Shown piece after piece: positions 1 through 8,227 of a stretch of 52,203 nucleotides of DNA (positions are counted from its first letter, which is position 1; each line of letters opens with the position of its first letter). The DNA comes from Pseudomonas sp. PA15(2017) (GTDB lineage: Bacteria; Pseudomonadota; Gammaproteobacteria; Pseudomonadales; Pseudomonadaceae): contig NZ_MSXV01000015.1 of assembly GCF_001945395.1 (NCBI RefSeq), positions 346 through 52,548 of the forward strand. The letters are read 5' to 3'. Position numbers and translations under genes: made by a program. The notes below the pieces were generated by a model. That model did no database searches and was not told where the DNA came from. It saw nothing but the letters and a program-made list of their open reading frames with translations.

Positions 1-220
1 GAGCGCGGAAATTCAAAATTGCCGACCAGTGCCGCCATCTTGATTAAAGATTGTCCCCGCTTCATTGATCGCGCAGCACCCAATTCAGGCATAGCGATCT
101 TCAAATCAATCTATAGGTTGCTTTATTACGGACAGATGACTTTGAACCTTGCTGATTGGCGCCGAGTCAGCTATCACCTCATCGCCGGATGTCGGCCCCA
201 AGCTATTCTCCCGGCGAAAA
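1..220. other. left-edge region without a confident gene
   Basis: No recognisable complete gene is seen here. A short reading frame at 19-228 ends with the peptide VSYHLI followed by unrelated residues. The 16 bases at 168-183 that encode this peptide are repeated exactly at 760-775 inside the parE toxin gene, in the same reading frame sense. This may be a decayed ParE remnant, but it is too short to call as a gene. Confidence 0.3.
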
Positions 221-235
221 TGGCATAATATGCCA
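221..235. promoter_or_regulatory. palindromic operator/-10 region of parDE
   Basis: The 15-base stretch TGGCATAATATGCCA is a perfect palindrome about a central A and contains a CATAAT that could serve as a -10 hexamer. It lies about 40 bases upstream of the antitoxin start. ParD-type ribbon-helix-helix antitoxins are known to repress their own operon by binding such palindromes, so this is the likely autoregulatory site. The role is inferred from position and symmetry. Confidence 0.5.
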
Positions 236-275
236 ACAATCAAAAGTACCTGTTTGCATAGATCTGGAGCTAGTC

Positions 276-566
276 ATGGCGACGCGAAACGTTGTGCTCA
301 CCCCTCATCAGGAACAGATTATCCATGACTTGGTGCAGTCCGGCCGTTATCAGAATGCCAGCGAAGTGATGCGAGAAGGTTTACGTTTGTTGGAGCAGCG
401 CGTCGCCGAAGACACCGCCAAAATTGAGGCTCTGCGTCAGGCGACCTCAATCGGCATCATGGATCTTGAGCAAGGGCGCTTCACTCAGGTGAACGGAGGG
501 GATCTGGAGCATTACCTCGAGGGCTTGAGCCTGGAGGCAACCCTCCCCGCGCGCGAGAAGCACTAA
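276..566 (+). CDS. parD: ParD-type antitoxin
   Basis: This 96-residue protein has the form of a type II antitoxin of the ParD/CopG ribbon-helix-helix group. The N-terminal half (TRNVVLTPHQEQIIHDLVQS, then GRYQNASEVMREGLRLLE) gives one beta strand and two helices for DNA binding and dimerisation. The C-terminal half is a charged tail expected to wrap around the toxin. The ATG at 276 was chosen because GGAG (265-268) lies seven bases upstream and the RHH fold begins immediately. Its stop lies two bases before the toxin start, so the pair is probably translationally coupled. It should neutralise the ParE-like toxin and, with it, repress the operon at the 221-235 palindrome. Confidence 0.85.
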   Translation: MATRNVVLTPHQEQIIHDLVQSGRYQNASEVMREGLRLLEQRVAEDTAKIEALRQATSIGIMDLEQGRFTQVNGGDLEHYLEGLSLEATLPAREKH

Positions 567-568
567 GC

Positions 569-925
569 ATGCCGCAGTATCGGATTTCCAACCCGGCGCG
601 CGCCGACATTGTCGACATTCTCAGGTTCTCGCAGACGCAGTTCGGCGATCAAACTCGCCAGCGCTACCAAGCGCTGATCCTCGCGGCGCTGCAAGCGCTT
701 GCCGACAAGCCTTATCGCATCGGTAGCCATGATCGCGATGAGCTAGCACCGGGTCTTCGCAGCTATCACCTCATCTATTCACGCCAGCAGGCCAAACAAA
801 CCCATGGAACGGTCAAAAGTCCACGCCATACCGTGTTCTATCGTGTGGCAAACGACGACGTGATCGAGGTCGTCAGGCTCCTTCATGACGCCATGGAAGT
901 GCAGTTGCACTTGCCTAACGATTGA
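569..925 (+). CDS. parE: ParE/RelE-superfamily toxin
   Basis: This 118-residue protein resembles ParE toxins. It opens with a YRISNPARADIVDI strand-helix, continues with a FGDQTRQRYQALILAALQAL helix, and ends in a beta-rich part containing GLRSYHLIYS, HTVFYRVAND and IEVVRLLHDAM. ParE toxins generally poison DNA gyrase, while RelE relatives cleave mRNA; the sequence does not settle the target. There is an extra hydrophilic stretch (roughly residues 76-87) between the core strands, making it somewhat longer than a typical ParE of about 100 residues. It directly follows the antitoxin gene. The pair sits at the left edge of an otherwise chromosomal core region and is probably a transferred stability module. 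Confidence 0.8.
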   Translation: MPQYRISNPARADIVDILRFSQTQFGDQTRQRYQALILAALQALADKPYRIGSHDRDELAPGLRSYHLIYSRQQAKQTHGTVKSPRHTVFYRVANDDVIEVVRLLHDAMEVQLHLPND

Positions 926-1390
926 TCAGCAACCTGGCCCAACGACTTAACTGACCAGGAATAACGAAGTCCGTCGGAGATTGCCATTCGCGACCACCCG
1001 CACACGCGGTGCGAAAGGCGACAAAAGTGGGGGCAAACAATGTGTTATCGACCTAAAAATATTGACCTAGAACCCAGTCAAAATGTTTTCGGTGATCCGG
1101 ACAGTCTGGAATAGCTTTTAGAGCCTGTTCAAAGTCTTGTATGCGCATGGAGCGGCAGCTACAAGGTAGAGGCGGACATCGTTGCTTTATCTGTGGAAAC
1201 GGGCGGGGACGCCCAGTCCGTGCCCGTGATTACTCGCGGGCATGGCCCGCACACAAATACTAAGCCGGTGGCCGCCACTTAGCCGCCGAAGTCGACGAAC
1301 CTGAGCTTGAAGATCATGGCCAGATTCTTACGCCTGCCTCTAGAAGGTCTAGATTAAATAGATAGGTAGCTCTCTATTTATATTCCAACG
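926..1390. other. gene-free accessory stretch with repeat debris
   Basis: No credible gene is seen between the toxin and the efflux promoter. The stretch contains GAGCCTGTTCAAAGTC (around 1121-1136), which resembles the end of an insertion sequence, followed about 60 bases later by repeat copy A. An AT-rich inverted repeat (TAAATAGA at 1355-1362 against TCTATTTA at 1373-1380) lies next to the efflux promoter region. Confidence 0.35.
1191..1255 (+). repeat. intergenic repeat, copy A
   Basis: This stretch shares the core GGGACGCCCAGTCC followed by a TG-rich arm and a GGCATGGCCC arm with copy B at 7515-7578, and more loosely with copy C at 24795-24861. The layout (TGTGG at the start, GGGACGCC, CGGGCATGGCCC, then CACA) is that of the short palindromic intergenic repeats common in Pseudomonas chromosomes. 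Confidence 0.55.
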
Positions 1391-1396
1391 GGTAAT

Positions 1397-1420
1397 ATCA
1401 TCATTCTCGATGATATCTAT
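1397..1420 (+). promoter_or_regulatory. putative MexT (LysR-type) binding box
   Basis: The bases fit the published MexT consensus ATCA-N5-GTCGAT-N4-ACYAT: ATCA at 1397-1400, CTCGAT at 1406-1411 (5 of 6) and TCTAT at 1416-1420 (4 of 5), with exact spacings. The box overlaps a perfect inverted repeat, ATATCATC at 1395-1402 and GATGATAT at 1409-1416. It lies about 90 bases upstream of mexE. MexT activates mexEF-oprN in P. aeruginosa, so this operon is probably induced by a MexT-like regulator encoded outside the window. Confidence 0.6.
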
Positions 1421-1506
1421 CTTCGTGGTGTTCGATTCGTTCCCGGATGTTGCAGCGACCAGACTCCGCCTCCATCACTTCCCTCTCTTCTTGGCGGATC
1501 GCAATC

Positions 1507-2727
1507 ATGGAACAGTCCAACCCAAGGCTCTGGCAATTCCCCCTGGCCCTCACCGCAGCCCTCGTGCTGGCCGCCTGTGGCAAGAGCCAGGAAACCGCAC
1601 AGCAGATGCCTACCCCCAAGGTCAGCGTGGCCGAAGTCATCGAACAGCCCCTCAACGAGTGGGACGAGTTCACCGGCCGCCTCGAGGCGCCGGAATCGGT
1701 GCAGATACGCCCGCGGGTGTCCGGCTTCATCGACAAGGTGAGCTTCACCGAAGGCGCACTGGTGAACAAAGGCGACCTGCTGTTCCAGATCGACCCGCGC
1801 CCGTTCCAGGCCGAGGTCAAACGCCTCGAGGCCCAGCTGCAACAAGCCCGCTCCAACCAGGTGCGGGCCAGCAGCGAAGCCCAGCGTGGCGAGCGCCTGC
1901 GTGAAGGCAATGCGATTTCCACCGAGCTGGCCGATGCTCGCAAGAGCGCGGCGCAGGAAGCCCAGGCCGCCGTGGCCGGCATCCAGGCCGAACTCGACAA
2001 CGCCCGCCTGAACCTCAGTTTCACCCGCGTCACCGCGCCCATCGATGGCCGCGTCAGCCGTGCCGAAGTGACCGCCGGCAACCTGGTGACCGCCAGCGAA
2101 TCGCTGCTCACCTCGCTGGTGTCCACCGACAAGGTGTACGCCTACTTCGACGCCGACGAGCGCGCCTTCCTCAAGTACACCGAGCTGGCTCGCAAGGCCG
2201 GCCATGACAGCCGTGGCAAGAGCCCGGTGTACCTGGGTCTGTCTAATGAGGCCGGCAACCCGCATCTGGGCCAGCTGGACTTTCTCGACAACCAGGTCAA
2301 CCCGCGCACCGGCACCATCCGCGGCCGCGCCGTGTTCGACAACCGTGACGGCACCTTCACCCCGGGCCTGTATGCGCGCCTGAAACTGGTGGGCAGCGAC
2401 ACCTACGACGCCATGCTGATCCAGGACGTCGCCGTCGGTACCGACCTGGGCAAGAAGTTCGTGCTGGTGCTCGCTGACAACAACACCGTGGCCTATCGCT
2501 CCGTGGAGCTGGGGCCCAAGCTCGAGGGGCTGCGCATCGTCCGCAGTGGTCTGGCCAAGGGCGACCGCGTGGTGGTCAACGGCCTGCAGCGTGCGATACC
2601 GGGCAGCACCGTGGACCCGCAGAGCGTACCGATGGCCGACGAGAAAACCCTGGCGACGCTGGAAAAGCAGCGCAAGGCCGTGGCCTCGGCGCGCAATGAC
2701 CAATCCCTGAAGGTCAGCCTCAAGTAA
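1507..2727 (+). CDS. mexE: RND efflux periplasmic adaptor MexE
   Basis: This 406-residue membrane fusion protein links the inner-membrane pump to the outer-membrane channel. The N terminus is a lipoprotein signal with lipobox LAAC and Cys24 as the lipidated residue. A lipoyl half-motif (GRLEAPESVQIRPRVSGFI) follows near residue 55, then a coiled-coil hairpin (about 100-160), the second lipoyl half (TRVTAPIDGRVSRAEVTAGN), and beta-barrel and membrane-proximal domains. The wording closely matches P. aeruginosa MexE, including KVSVAEVIEQPLNEWDEFTG. The start at 1507 gives the standard MEQS opening; the frame is open further upstream but adds no signal sequence. It is first in a three-gene operon with mexF and oprN. 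Expected substrates by homology are chloramphenicol, fluoroquinolones and quorum-sensing precursors. Confidence 0.93.
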   Translation: MEQSNPRLWQFPLALTAALVLAACGKSQETAQQMPTPKVSVAEVIEQPLNEWDEFTGRLEAPESVQIRPRVSGFIDKVSFTEGALVNKGDLLFQIDPRPFQAEVKRLEAQLQQARSNQVRASSEAQRGERLREGNAISTELADARKSAAQEAQAAVAGIQAELDNARLNLSFTRVTAPIDGRVSRAEVTAGNLVTASESLLTSLVSTDKVYAYFDADERAFLKYTELARKAGHDSRGKSPVYLGLSNEAGNPHLGQLDFLDNQVNPRTGTIRGRAVFDNRDGTFTPGLYARLKLVGSDTYDAMLIQDVAVGTDLGKKFVLVLADNNTVAYRSVELGPKLEGLRIVRSGLAKGDRVVVNGLQRAIPGSTVDPQSVPMADEKTLATLEKQRKAVASARNDQSLKVSLK

Positions 2728-2827
2728 CACCGGGCCACGCCCTCTCCCACTTCCTACCCGAGAACCTGCTCGCGCCGCCCATGGCATGGGCAGGCTGGGC
2801 TGTGCCCGCATCAAAAGGACATTAACG

Positions 2828-5800
2828 ATGAACTTCTCGCAGTTCTTCATCCAGCGGCCGATCTTCGCCGCCGTGCTCTCGCTGATCATCCTGATCGGCG
2901 GCGCCATCTCGCTGTTCCAGCTGCCGATCAGCGAATACCCGGAAGTGGTGCCGCCCACCGTGGTGGTGCGTGCCGACTTCCCCGGCGCCAACCCCAAGGT
3001 GATCGGCGAAACCGTGGCCTCGCCGCTCGAACAGGCCATCGTCGGCGTCGAGGGCATGCTCTACATGTCGTCCCAGGCGACCAATGACGGGCGCATGACG
3101 CTGACCATCACCTTCGCCCTGGGCACCAACCTGGATACCGCCCAGGTGCAGGTGCAGAACCGCGTCACCCGCACCATGCCGACGCTGCCTACCGAAGTGC
3201 AGCGCCTCGGCGTGACGGTCGACAAGGCCTCGTCGGACATGACCATGGTCGTGCACCTGACCTCGCCCAACGACGCCTACGACATGCTCTACCTGTCCAA
3301 CTACGCCTCGTTGAACATCAAGGACGAGCTGGCTCGTCTCGATGGCGTCGGCGACGTGCAGCTGTTCGGCCTTGGTGACTACTCGATGCGCGTGTGGCTG
3401 GACCCGGACAAGGTCGCCTCCCGTGGGCTGACCGCCACCGATGTGGTCAATGCCATTCGCGAGCAGAACCGCCAGGTAGCGGCCGGCTCCCTGGGGGCGC
3501 CACCGGCTGCCAGCGACAACAGCTTCCAGCTGTCGATCAATACCCAGGGCCGGCTGGTCAGCGAGGAAGAGTTCGAGAACATCGTGGTGCGCGCCGGCGA
3601 GAACGGCGAGATCACCCGCCTCAAGGACATCGCCCGCATCGAACTGGGCTCCAAGCAATATGCCCTGCGTTCGCTGCTCAACAACAAGCCCGCCGTGGCC
3701 ATGCCGATCTTCCAGCGCCCGGGTTCCAACGCCATCGCCATTTCCGAAGCGGTGCGCGAGCGCATGGCCGAACTCAAGCAGAGCTTCCCGGAAGGCGTGG
3801 ATTACGAAATCGTCTACGACCCGACCATCTTCGTGCGCGAGTCCATCGAGGCGGTGGTGCACACCCTGCTCGAAGCCATCGTGCTGGTGGTGCTGGTGGT
3901 GATCCTGTTCCTGCAGACCTGGCGCGCCTCGATCATCCCCCTGGCCGCCGTGCCGGTGTCGCTGATCGGCACCTTCGCGGTCATGCACATGTTCGGTTTC
4001 TCGCTCAACGCCCTGTCGCTGTTCGGCCTGGTACTGGCCATCGGCATCGTGGTGGATGACGCCATCGTCGTGGTGGAGAACGTCGAACGCAACATCGGCC
4101 TCGGCAAGACGCCGTTGGAGGCGACCCGTCAGGCCATGAAGGAAGTCACCGGGCCGATCGTCGCCACCGCCCTGGTGCTCTGCGCCGTGTTCGTGCCGAC
4201 CGCCTTCATCTCCGGCCTCACCGGGCAGTTCTACCAGCAGTTCGCGCTGACCATCGCCATCTCCACGGTGATCTCCGCCTTCAACTCGCTGACCCTGTCG
4301 CCGGCCTTGGCCGCCGTATTGCTCAAAGGTCATCACGAGCCCAAGGACCGCTTCTCGGTAGTGCTCGACCGCCTGTTTGGGCGCTGGCTGTTCAACCCCT
4401 TCAACCGCGTGTTCGAGCGGGCCAGCCATGGTTACGTCGGCGCCGTGCGCCGGGTGGTGCGCGGTAGCGGCATCGCCCTGATCGTCTACGCGGGCCTCAT
4501 GGGGCTGACCTATATGGGCTTTTCCAGCACCCCGACCGGCTTCGTACCGCCTCAGGACAAGCAGTACCTGGTGGCCTTCGCTCAGTTGCCGGACGCCGCC
4601 AGCCTGGACCGCAGCGAAGCGGTGATCAAGCGCATGTCGGACATCGCCGCCAAGCACCCAGGCGTGGAAAACACCGTGGCGTTCCCGGGGCTGTCGATCA
4701 ACGGCTTCACCAACAGCCCGAACAGCGGCATTGTCTTCGTCACCCTGAAGAACTTCGACCAGCGCAAGGACGCCTCGCTGAGCGCCAACGCGATTGCCGC
4801 CGACCTCAACGGCCAGTTCTCCAGCATTCAGGAAGCCTACATCGCCATCTTCCCGCCACCGCCGGTGATGGGCCTGGGCACCATTGGCGGCTTCCGCGTG
4901 CAGCTGCAGGACCGTGGCAGCCTGGGGTACGAAGAGCTGTACAAGCAGACCCAGAACATCATCGCCAAGAGCCAGAACGTGCCGGAGCTGGTCGGGTTGT
5001 TCACCAGCTATCAGGTCAACGTGCCCCAGGTGGAAGCCAACCTCGATCGTGAGAAGGCCAAGACCCACGGCGTAGCCATCGATGACATCTTCGACACCAT
5101 GCAGGTCTACCTCGGTTCGCTGTACGCCAACGACTTCAACCGTTTTGGCCGTACCTACCAGGTCAACGTGCAGGCCGATCAGCGCTTCCGCCTGGACGCC
5201 GAGCAGATCGGCCAACTGAAGGTGCGCAACAACCGTGGCGAGATGATCCCGTTGTCGACCTTCGTCAAGGTCAGCGACACCTCCGGCCCCGACCGGGTGA
5301 TGCACTACAACGGCTTCATCACCGCCGAGATCAACGGCGCCGCAGCACCGGGCTACAGCTCCGGCCAGGCCGAAGCGGCGATGGCCAAGCTGCTCAAGGA
5401 AGAACTGCCCAACGGCATGAGCTACGAGTGGACCGAGCTGACCTACCAGCAGATTCTCGCCGGCAACACCGCACTGTTCGTGTTCCCGCTCTGCGTGCTG
5501 CTGGCCTTCCTGGTGCTGGCCGCCCAATACGAGAGCTGGAGCCTGCCGCTGGCGGTGATCCTGATCGTGCCGACGGTGCTGCTGTCGGCCATTACCGGGG
5601 TGATCCTGTCCGGCGGCGACAACAACATCTTCACCCAGATCGGCCTGATCGTATTGGTTGGCCTGGCATGCAAGAACGCGATCCTGATCGTCGAGTTCGC
5701 CAAGGAACAGCAGGAGCACGGCCTGGATCGCGTCGCCGCGGTGCTGGAAGCCTGCCGCCTGCGTCTGCGGCCGATCCTGATGACCAGCTTCGCCTTCATC

Positions 5801-6004
5801 ATGGGCGTGGTCCCGCTGGTGCTGTCCAGCGGCGCCGGCGCGGAAATGCGCCATGCCATGGGCGTCGCGGTATTCAGCGGCATGCTCGGCGTGACCTTCT
5901 TCGGCCTGCTGCTCACCCCGGTGTTCTACGTACTGATTCGCGCCTTCGTGGAAAAACGCCAGGCGCGCAAACAACAGGCCCGTCTGCAGGAGGCCCAGGC
6001 ATGA
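2828..6004 (+). CDS. mexF: RND efflux inner-membrane transporter MexF
   Basis: This 1058-residue protein is a proton-driven RND pump of the HAE-1 type. It has the expected twelve membrane helices arranged as one N-terminal helix, a large periplasmic porter loop, five helices, a second loop and six more helices. The proton-relay pair Asp410-Asp411 lies in helix 4 (GIVVDDAIVVVENVERN), and Lys949 in GLACKNAILIVEF matches the family's essential lysine. The first residues, MNFSQFFIQRPIFAAVLSL, are those of MexF. The ATG at 2828 has a good AAGGA about nine bases upstream. A 100-base gap containing GCCCATGGCATGGGC (a small hairpin near 2777) separates it from mexE; the 3' end overlaps oprN by four bases (ATGA). 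Confidence 0.95.
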   Translation: MNFSQFFIQRPIFAAVLSLIILIGGAISLFQLPISEYPEVVPPTVVVRADFPGANPKVIGETVASPLEQAIVGVEGMLYMSSQATNDGRMTLTITFALGTNLDTAQVQVQNRVTRTMPTLPTEVQRLGVTVDKASSDMTMVVHLTSPNDAYDMLYLSNYASLNIKDELARLDGVGDVQLFGLGDYSMRVWLDPDKVASRGLTATDVVNAIREQNRQVAAGSLGAPPAASDNSFQLSINTQGRLVSEEEFENIVVRAGENGEITRLKDIARIELGSKQYALRSLLNNKPAVAMPIFQRPGSNAIAISEAVRERMAELKQSFPEGVDYEIVYDPTIFVRESIEAVVHTLLEAIVLVVLVVILFLQTWRASIIPLAAVPVSLIGTFAVMHMFGFSLNALSLFGLVLAIGIVVDDAIVVVENVERNIGLGKTPLEATRQAMKEVTGPIVATALVLCAVFVPTAFISGLTGQFYQQFALTIAISTVISAFNSLTLSPALAAVLLKGHHEPKDRFSVVLDRLFGRWLFNPFNRVFERASHGYVGAVRRVVRGSGIALIVYAGLMGLTYMGFSSTPTGFVPPQDKQYLVAFAQLPDAASLDRSEAVIKRMSDIAAKHPGVENTVAFPGLSINGFTNSPNSGIVFVTLKNFDQRKDASLSANAIAADLNGQFSSIQEAYIAIFPPPPVMGLGTIGGFRVQLQDRGSLGYEELYKQTQNIIAKSQNVPELVGLFTSYQVNVPQVEANLDREKAKTHGVAIDDIFDTMQVYLGSLYANDFNRFGRTYQVNVQADQRFRLDAEQIGQLKVRNNRGEMIPLSTFVKVSDTSGPDRVMHYNGFITAEINGAAAPGYSSGQAEAAMAKLLKEELPNGMSYEWTELTYQQILAGNTALFVFPLCVLLAFLVLAAQYESWSLPLAVILIVPTVLLSAITGVILSGGDNNIFTQIGLIVLVGLACKNAILIVEFAKEQQEHGLDRVAAVLEACRLRLRPILMTSFAFIMGVVPLVLSSGAGAEMRHAMGVAVFSGMLGVTFFGLLLTPVFYVLIRAFVEKRQARKQQARLQEAQA

Positions 6005-7413
6005 ATTCGATGACTCACTTGGTGCCACGCACGCTGCTGATCTCAGCCCTGGCGCTGGCCATCAGCGCCTGCGCGGTCGGCCCGGACTACCAGGCGCCGC
6101 AGGATGCCACCTCGGTGTCGGCGCAAGCGGCCCAGGGCCGCTATGACACCGCCCGCTTCGAAGCGCAGTGGTGGCAACAATTCGACGACCCGACCCTGAA
6201 TCAACTGGTCGATCAGTCGCTGCAGAACAACCGCGAGCTGCGCGTGGCCTACGCCCGGCTGCGCGCTGCCCGGTCGATTCGCGACGACGTCGCCAACGAC
6301 CGTCTGCCCACCGTGACCAGCCGGGCCAGCAGCGAAATCGGCAAGGCCCAGCAGCCCGGCGTGACCGAGCAGCGGGTCAATGCCGAGCGTTATGACCTGG
6401 GCCTGGACATGGCCTGGGAGCTCGATCTGTTCGGTCGCATCCAGCGGCAGCTGGAAGCCAGCGAGGCGCAGATCGAAGTGGCCCAGGCCGACTATCAGCA
6501 GCTGCAGGTCAGCCTGATCGCCGAACTGGTCGACGCCTACGGCACCTTGCGTGGAGCGCAGTTGCGCGAAGGCATCGCCCGCTCCGATCTGCAGAACCAG
6601 CAGTCGTCTCGGGACATCATCGAACGTCGCCGCGAAGTCGGTATGGGCAGCGAGCTGGACGTGCTGCGCTCCGACGCCCGCCTGGCGGCCACCGAAGCGA
6701 CGCTGCCGCAACTGCAGGCGCAGCAGGTGCGGGCGCGCAACCGCATTGCCACCCTGCTCGGCCAACGCCCGGAGCAACTCAGCGTGGACTTGGCGCCGCG
6801 CCCGCTGCCGGCCATTGCCAAGGCACTGCCGATCGGTGACCCGGGCGAGCTGCTGCGTCGCCGGCCGGACGTGCGCGCCGCCGAACGCGAGCTGGCGGCG
6901 GCTACCGCCCAGGTCGGCGTGGCCACGGCGGATCTGTTCCCGCGGGTCAGCCTGTCCGGCTTCCTCGGCTTTACCGCCGGCCGCGGCTCGCAGCTCGGCT
7001 CCTCGGCAGCGCGCGCCTGGGGCGTGGCGCCAACCATCAGCTGGGCCGCGTTCGACCTTGGCAGCGTCAGGGCCCGCCTGCGCGGCGCCGAAGCGGATGC
7101 CGACGGCGCCCTGGCGAGTTACGAGCAGCAGGTGCTGCTGGCCCTGGAGGAATCGGAGAACGCCTTCAGCGACTACGGCAAACGCCAGCAGCGTCTGCTG
7201 TCGCTGGTGCGCCAGTCCGAGGCCAGCCGCGCCGCCGCAGCCCAGGCCGCCCTGCAGTACCGCGAAGGCAGCGCTGATTTCCTCGTGCTGCTCGACGCCG
7301 AACGCGAACGCCTGGCCGCCGAAGACAGCCAGGCCCAGGCCGAGGTCGAGCTGTATCAGGGCATCGTCGCCATCTACAAGGCCCTGGGTGGCGGTTGGCA
7401 GCCGGCCTCCTGA
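6001..7413 (+). CDS. oprN: outer-membrane efflux channel OprN-type
   Basis: This 470-residue protein is a TolC/OprM-family outer-membrane factor that completes the tripartite pump. It has a lipoprotein signal with lipobox ISAC (Cys24), the usual AVGPDYQAP start of the mature protein, and two repeated OEP domains (about 60-250 and 260-460) rich in long alpha-helices. Motifs such as LDMAWELDLFGRIQRQLEAS and the RRRPDVRAAERELAAATAQVG repeat are typical of NodT-type lipoproteins. P. aeruginosa OprN is about the same length. The start overlaps the mexF stop (ATGA at 6001-6004), indicating translational coupling. Confidence 0.92.
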   Translation: MNSMTHLVPRTLLISALALAISACAVGPDYQAPQDATSVSAQAAQGRYDTARFEAQWWQQFDDPTLNQLVDQSLQNNRELRVAYARLRAARSIRDDVANDRLPTVTSRASSEIGKAQQPGVTEQRVNAERYDLGLDMAWELDLFGRIQRQLEASEAQIEVAQADYQQLQVSLIAELVDAYGTLRGAQLREGIARSDLQNQQSSRDIIERRREVGMGSELDVLRSDARLAATEATLPQLQAQQVRARNRIATLLGQRPEQLSVDLAPRPLPAIAKALPIGDPGELLRRRPDVRAAERELAAATAQVGVATADLFPRVSLSGFLGFTAGRGSQLGSSAARAWGVAPTISWAAFDLGSVRARLRGAEADADGALASYEQQVLLALEESENAFSDYGKRQQRLLSLVRQSEASRAAAAQAALQYREGSADFLVLLDAERERLAAEDSQAQAEVELYQGIVAIYKALGGGWQPAS

Positions 7414-7451
7414 ATACCCTTTCCCTCCCGGCCGCTTGTCGGCCCCTGTTG

Positions 7452-7486
7452 CCCCACGCAGATGCCCCTCTGCGTGGGGATTTTTT
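7452..7486 (+). terminator. rho-independent terminator of mexEF-oprN
   Basis: A perfect 10-base stem (CCCCACGCAG at 7452-7461 and CTGCGTGGGG at 7470-7479) with an eight-base loop is followed by A and six T residues (7481-7486), 38 bases after the oprN stop. Confidence 0.9.
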
Positions 7487-7514
7487 GTGCTCAGGGTCCG
7501 AGTCGACCGCTGCC

Positions 7515-7578
7515 CATGTGGGAGCGCGCAGGGACGCCCAGTCCATGGGCGCGAAATCACCGGCATGGCCCATTCCCA
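7515..7578 (+). repeat. intergenic repeat, copy B
   Basis: This reads TGTGGGAGCGCGCAGGGACG, then CCCAGTCCATGGGCGCGAAA, then TCACCGGCATGGCCCATTCC. It is the clearest copy of the repeat also found at 1191-1255 and, inverted, at 24795-24861. It lies between the oprN terminator and the dsbB-like gene; the rest of the 7487-7723 gap shows nothing else I can name. Confidence 0.6.
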
Positions 7579-7723
7579 AAGAAAATACCCATCGTCACTG
7601 AGCGCGATCGTATCCAGGCCCGCAAAAATGATGGATTTCATCGCAATCCTCGATTGCCCGGCACGCTGCCTTCCGGTACAAACGGCACCTTGTCGCCGTA
7701 GGCCCTCGCCCCTGGAGAATTGC

Positions 7724-8221
7724 ATGTCCCGCCCCGCCCCGCTGTTGCTGCTGATCGCCCTGGCCAGCGTCCTGATGCTCGCCGGCGCCCTGATTGCCCA
7801 GCATGTATTCGGCTGGGAACCCTGCACCCTGTGCGTGCAGATTCGCCTGTGGCTATGCCTGACCGCCGTCATCGCCTTGCTGCTGAGCGCCGCCTCGGCA
7901 GCCCGCCAGACCTGGCTGGCGGTACTGCTGTGGCCGCTGCTGCTCGCCGCCAGCGGTATGGCGCTGATCGACAACGCCCACGTCACGCTGATCGAACTGG
8001 GCATCATGGAAAGCAGCAGTTGCTCACCCTTCCCGTTCTACTACCAGCAGTTGCCCTTGCACGAATACTGGCCTGGCGTGTTCATGAGCGGCGGCGTGTG
8101 CGGCATGAACGATTACAAGATTCTTGGCGTGCCGTTCACCGCGTGGACGCTGGCAAGCATCGCCGCGCTGTTCGTGCTGGTGCTGGTCACTCTGTGGCGC
8201 AGCATTCGCGGCACGCGCTGA
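7724..8221 (+). CDS. dsbB: disulfide bond formation protein, DsbB family
   Basis: This 165-residue inner-membrane protein has four hydrophobic segments and the two cysteine pairs of DsbB: Cys34-Cys37 in EPCTLC in the first periplasmic loop, and Cys100 (SSSCSPF) with Cys126 (GGVCGMN) in the second. DsbB reoxidises DsbA and passes electrons to quinone. The start at 7724 has GGAG about eight bases upstream. Pseudomonas often carries more than one DsbB homologue, and this one is not beside a dsbA, so it may be a secondary paralogue; the gene symbol is a family label. The next gene starts six bases after its stop. Confidence 0.82.
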   Translation: MSRPAPLLLLIALASVLMLAGALIAQHVFGWEPCTLCVQIRLWLCLTAVIALLLSAASAARQTWLAVLLWPLLLAASGMALIDNAHVTLIELGIMESSSCSPFPFYYQQLPLHEYWPGVFMSGGVCGMNDYKILGVPFTAWTLASIAALFVLVLVTLWRSIRGTR

Positions 8222-8227
8222 GCCCTT

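Noticed and set aside
2822..6028. 1068-codon open frame antisense to mexF
   Set aside because: It is a by-product of GC-rich third positions; the composition (His, Gly, Gln-rich) is not protein-like and mexF is certain.
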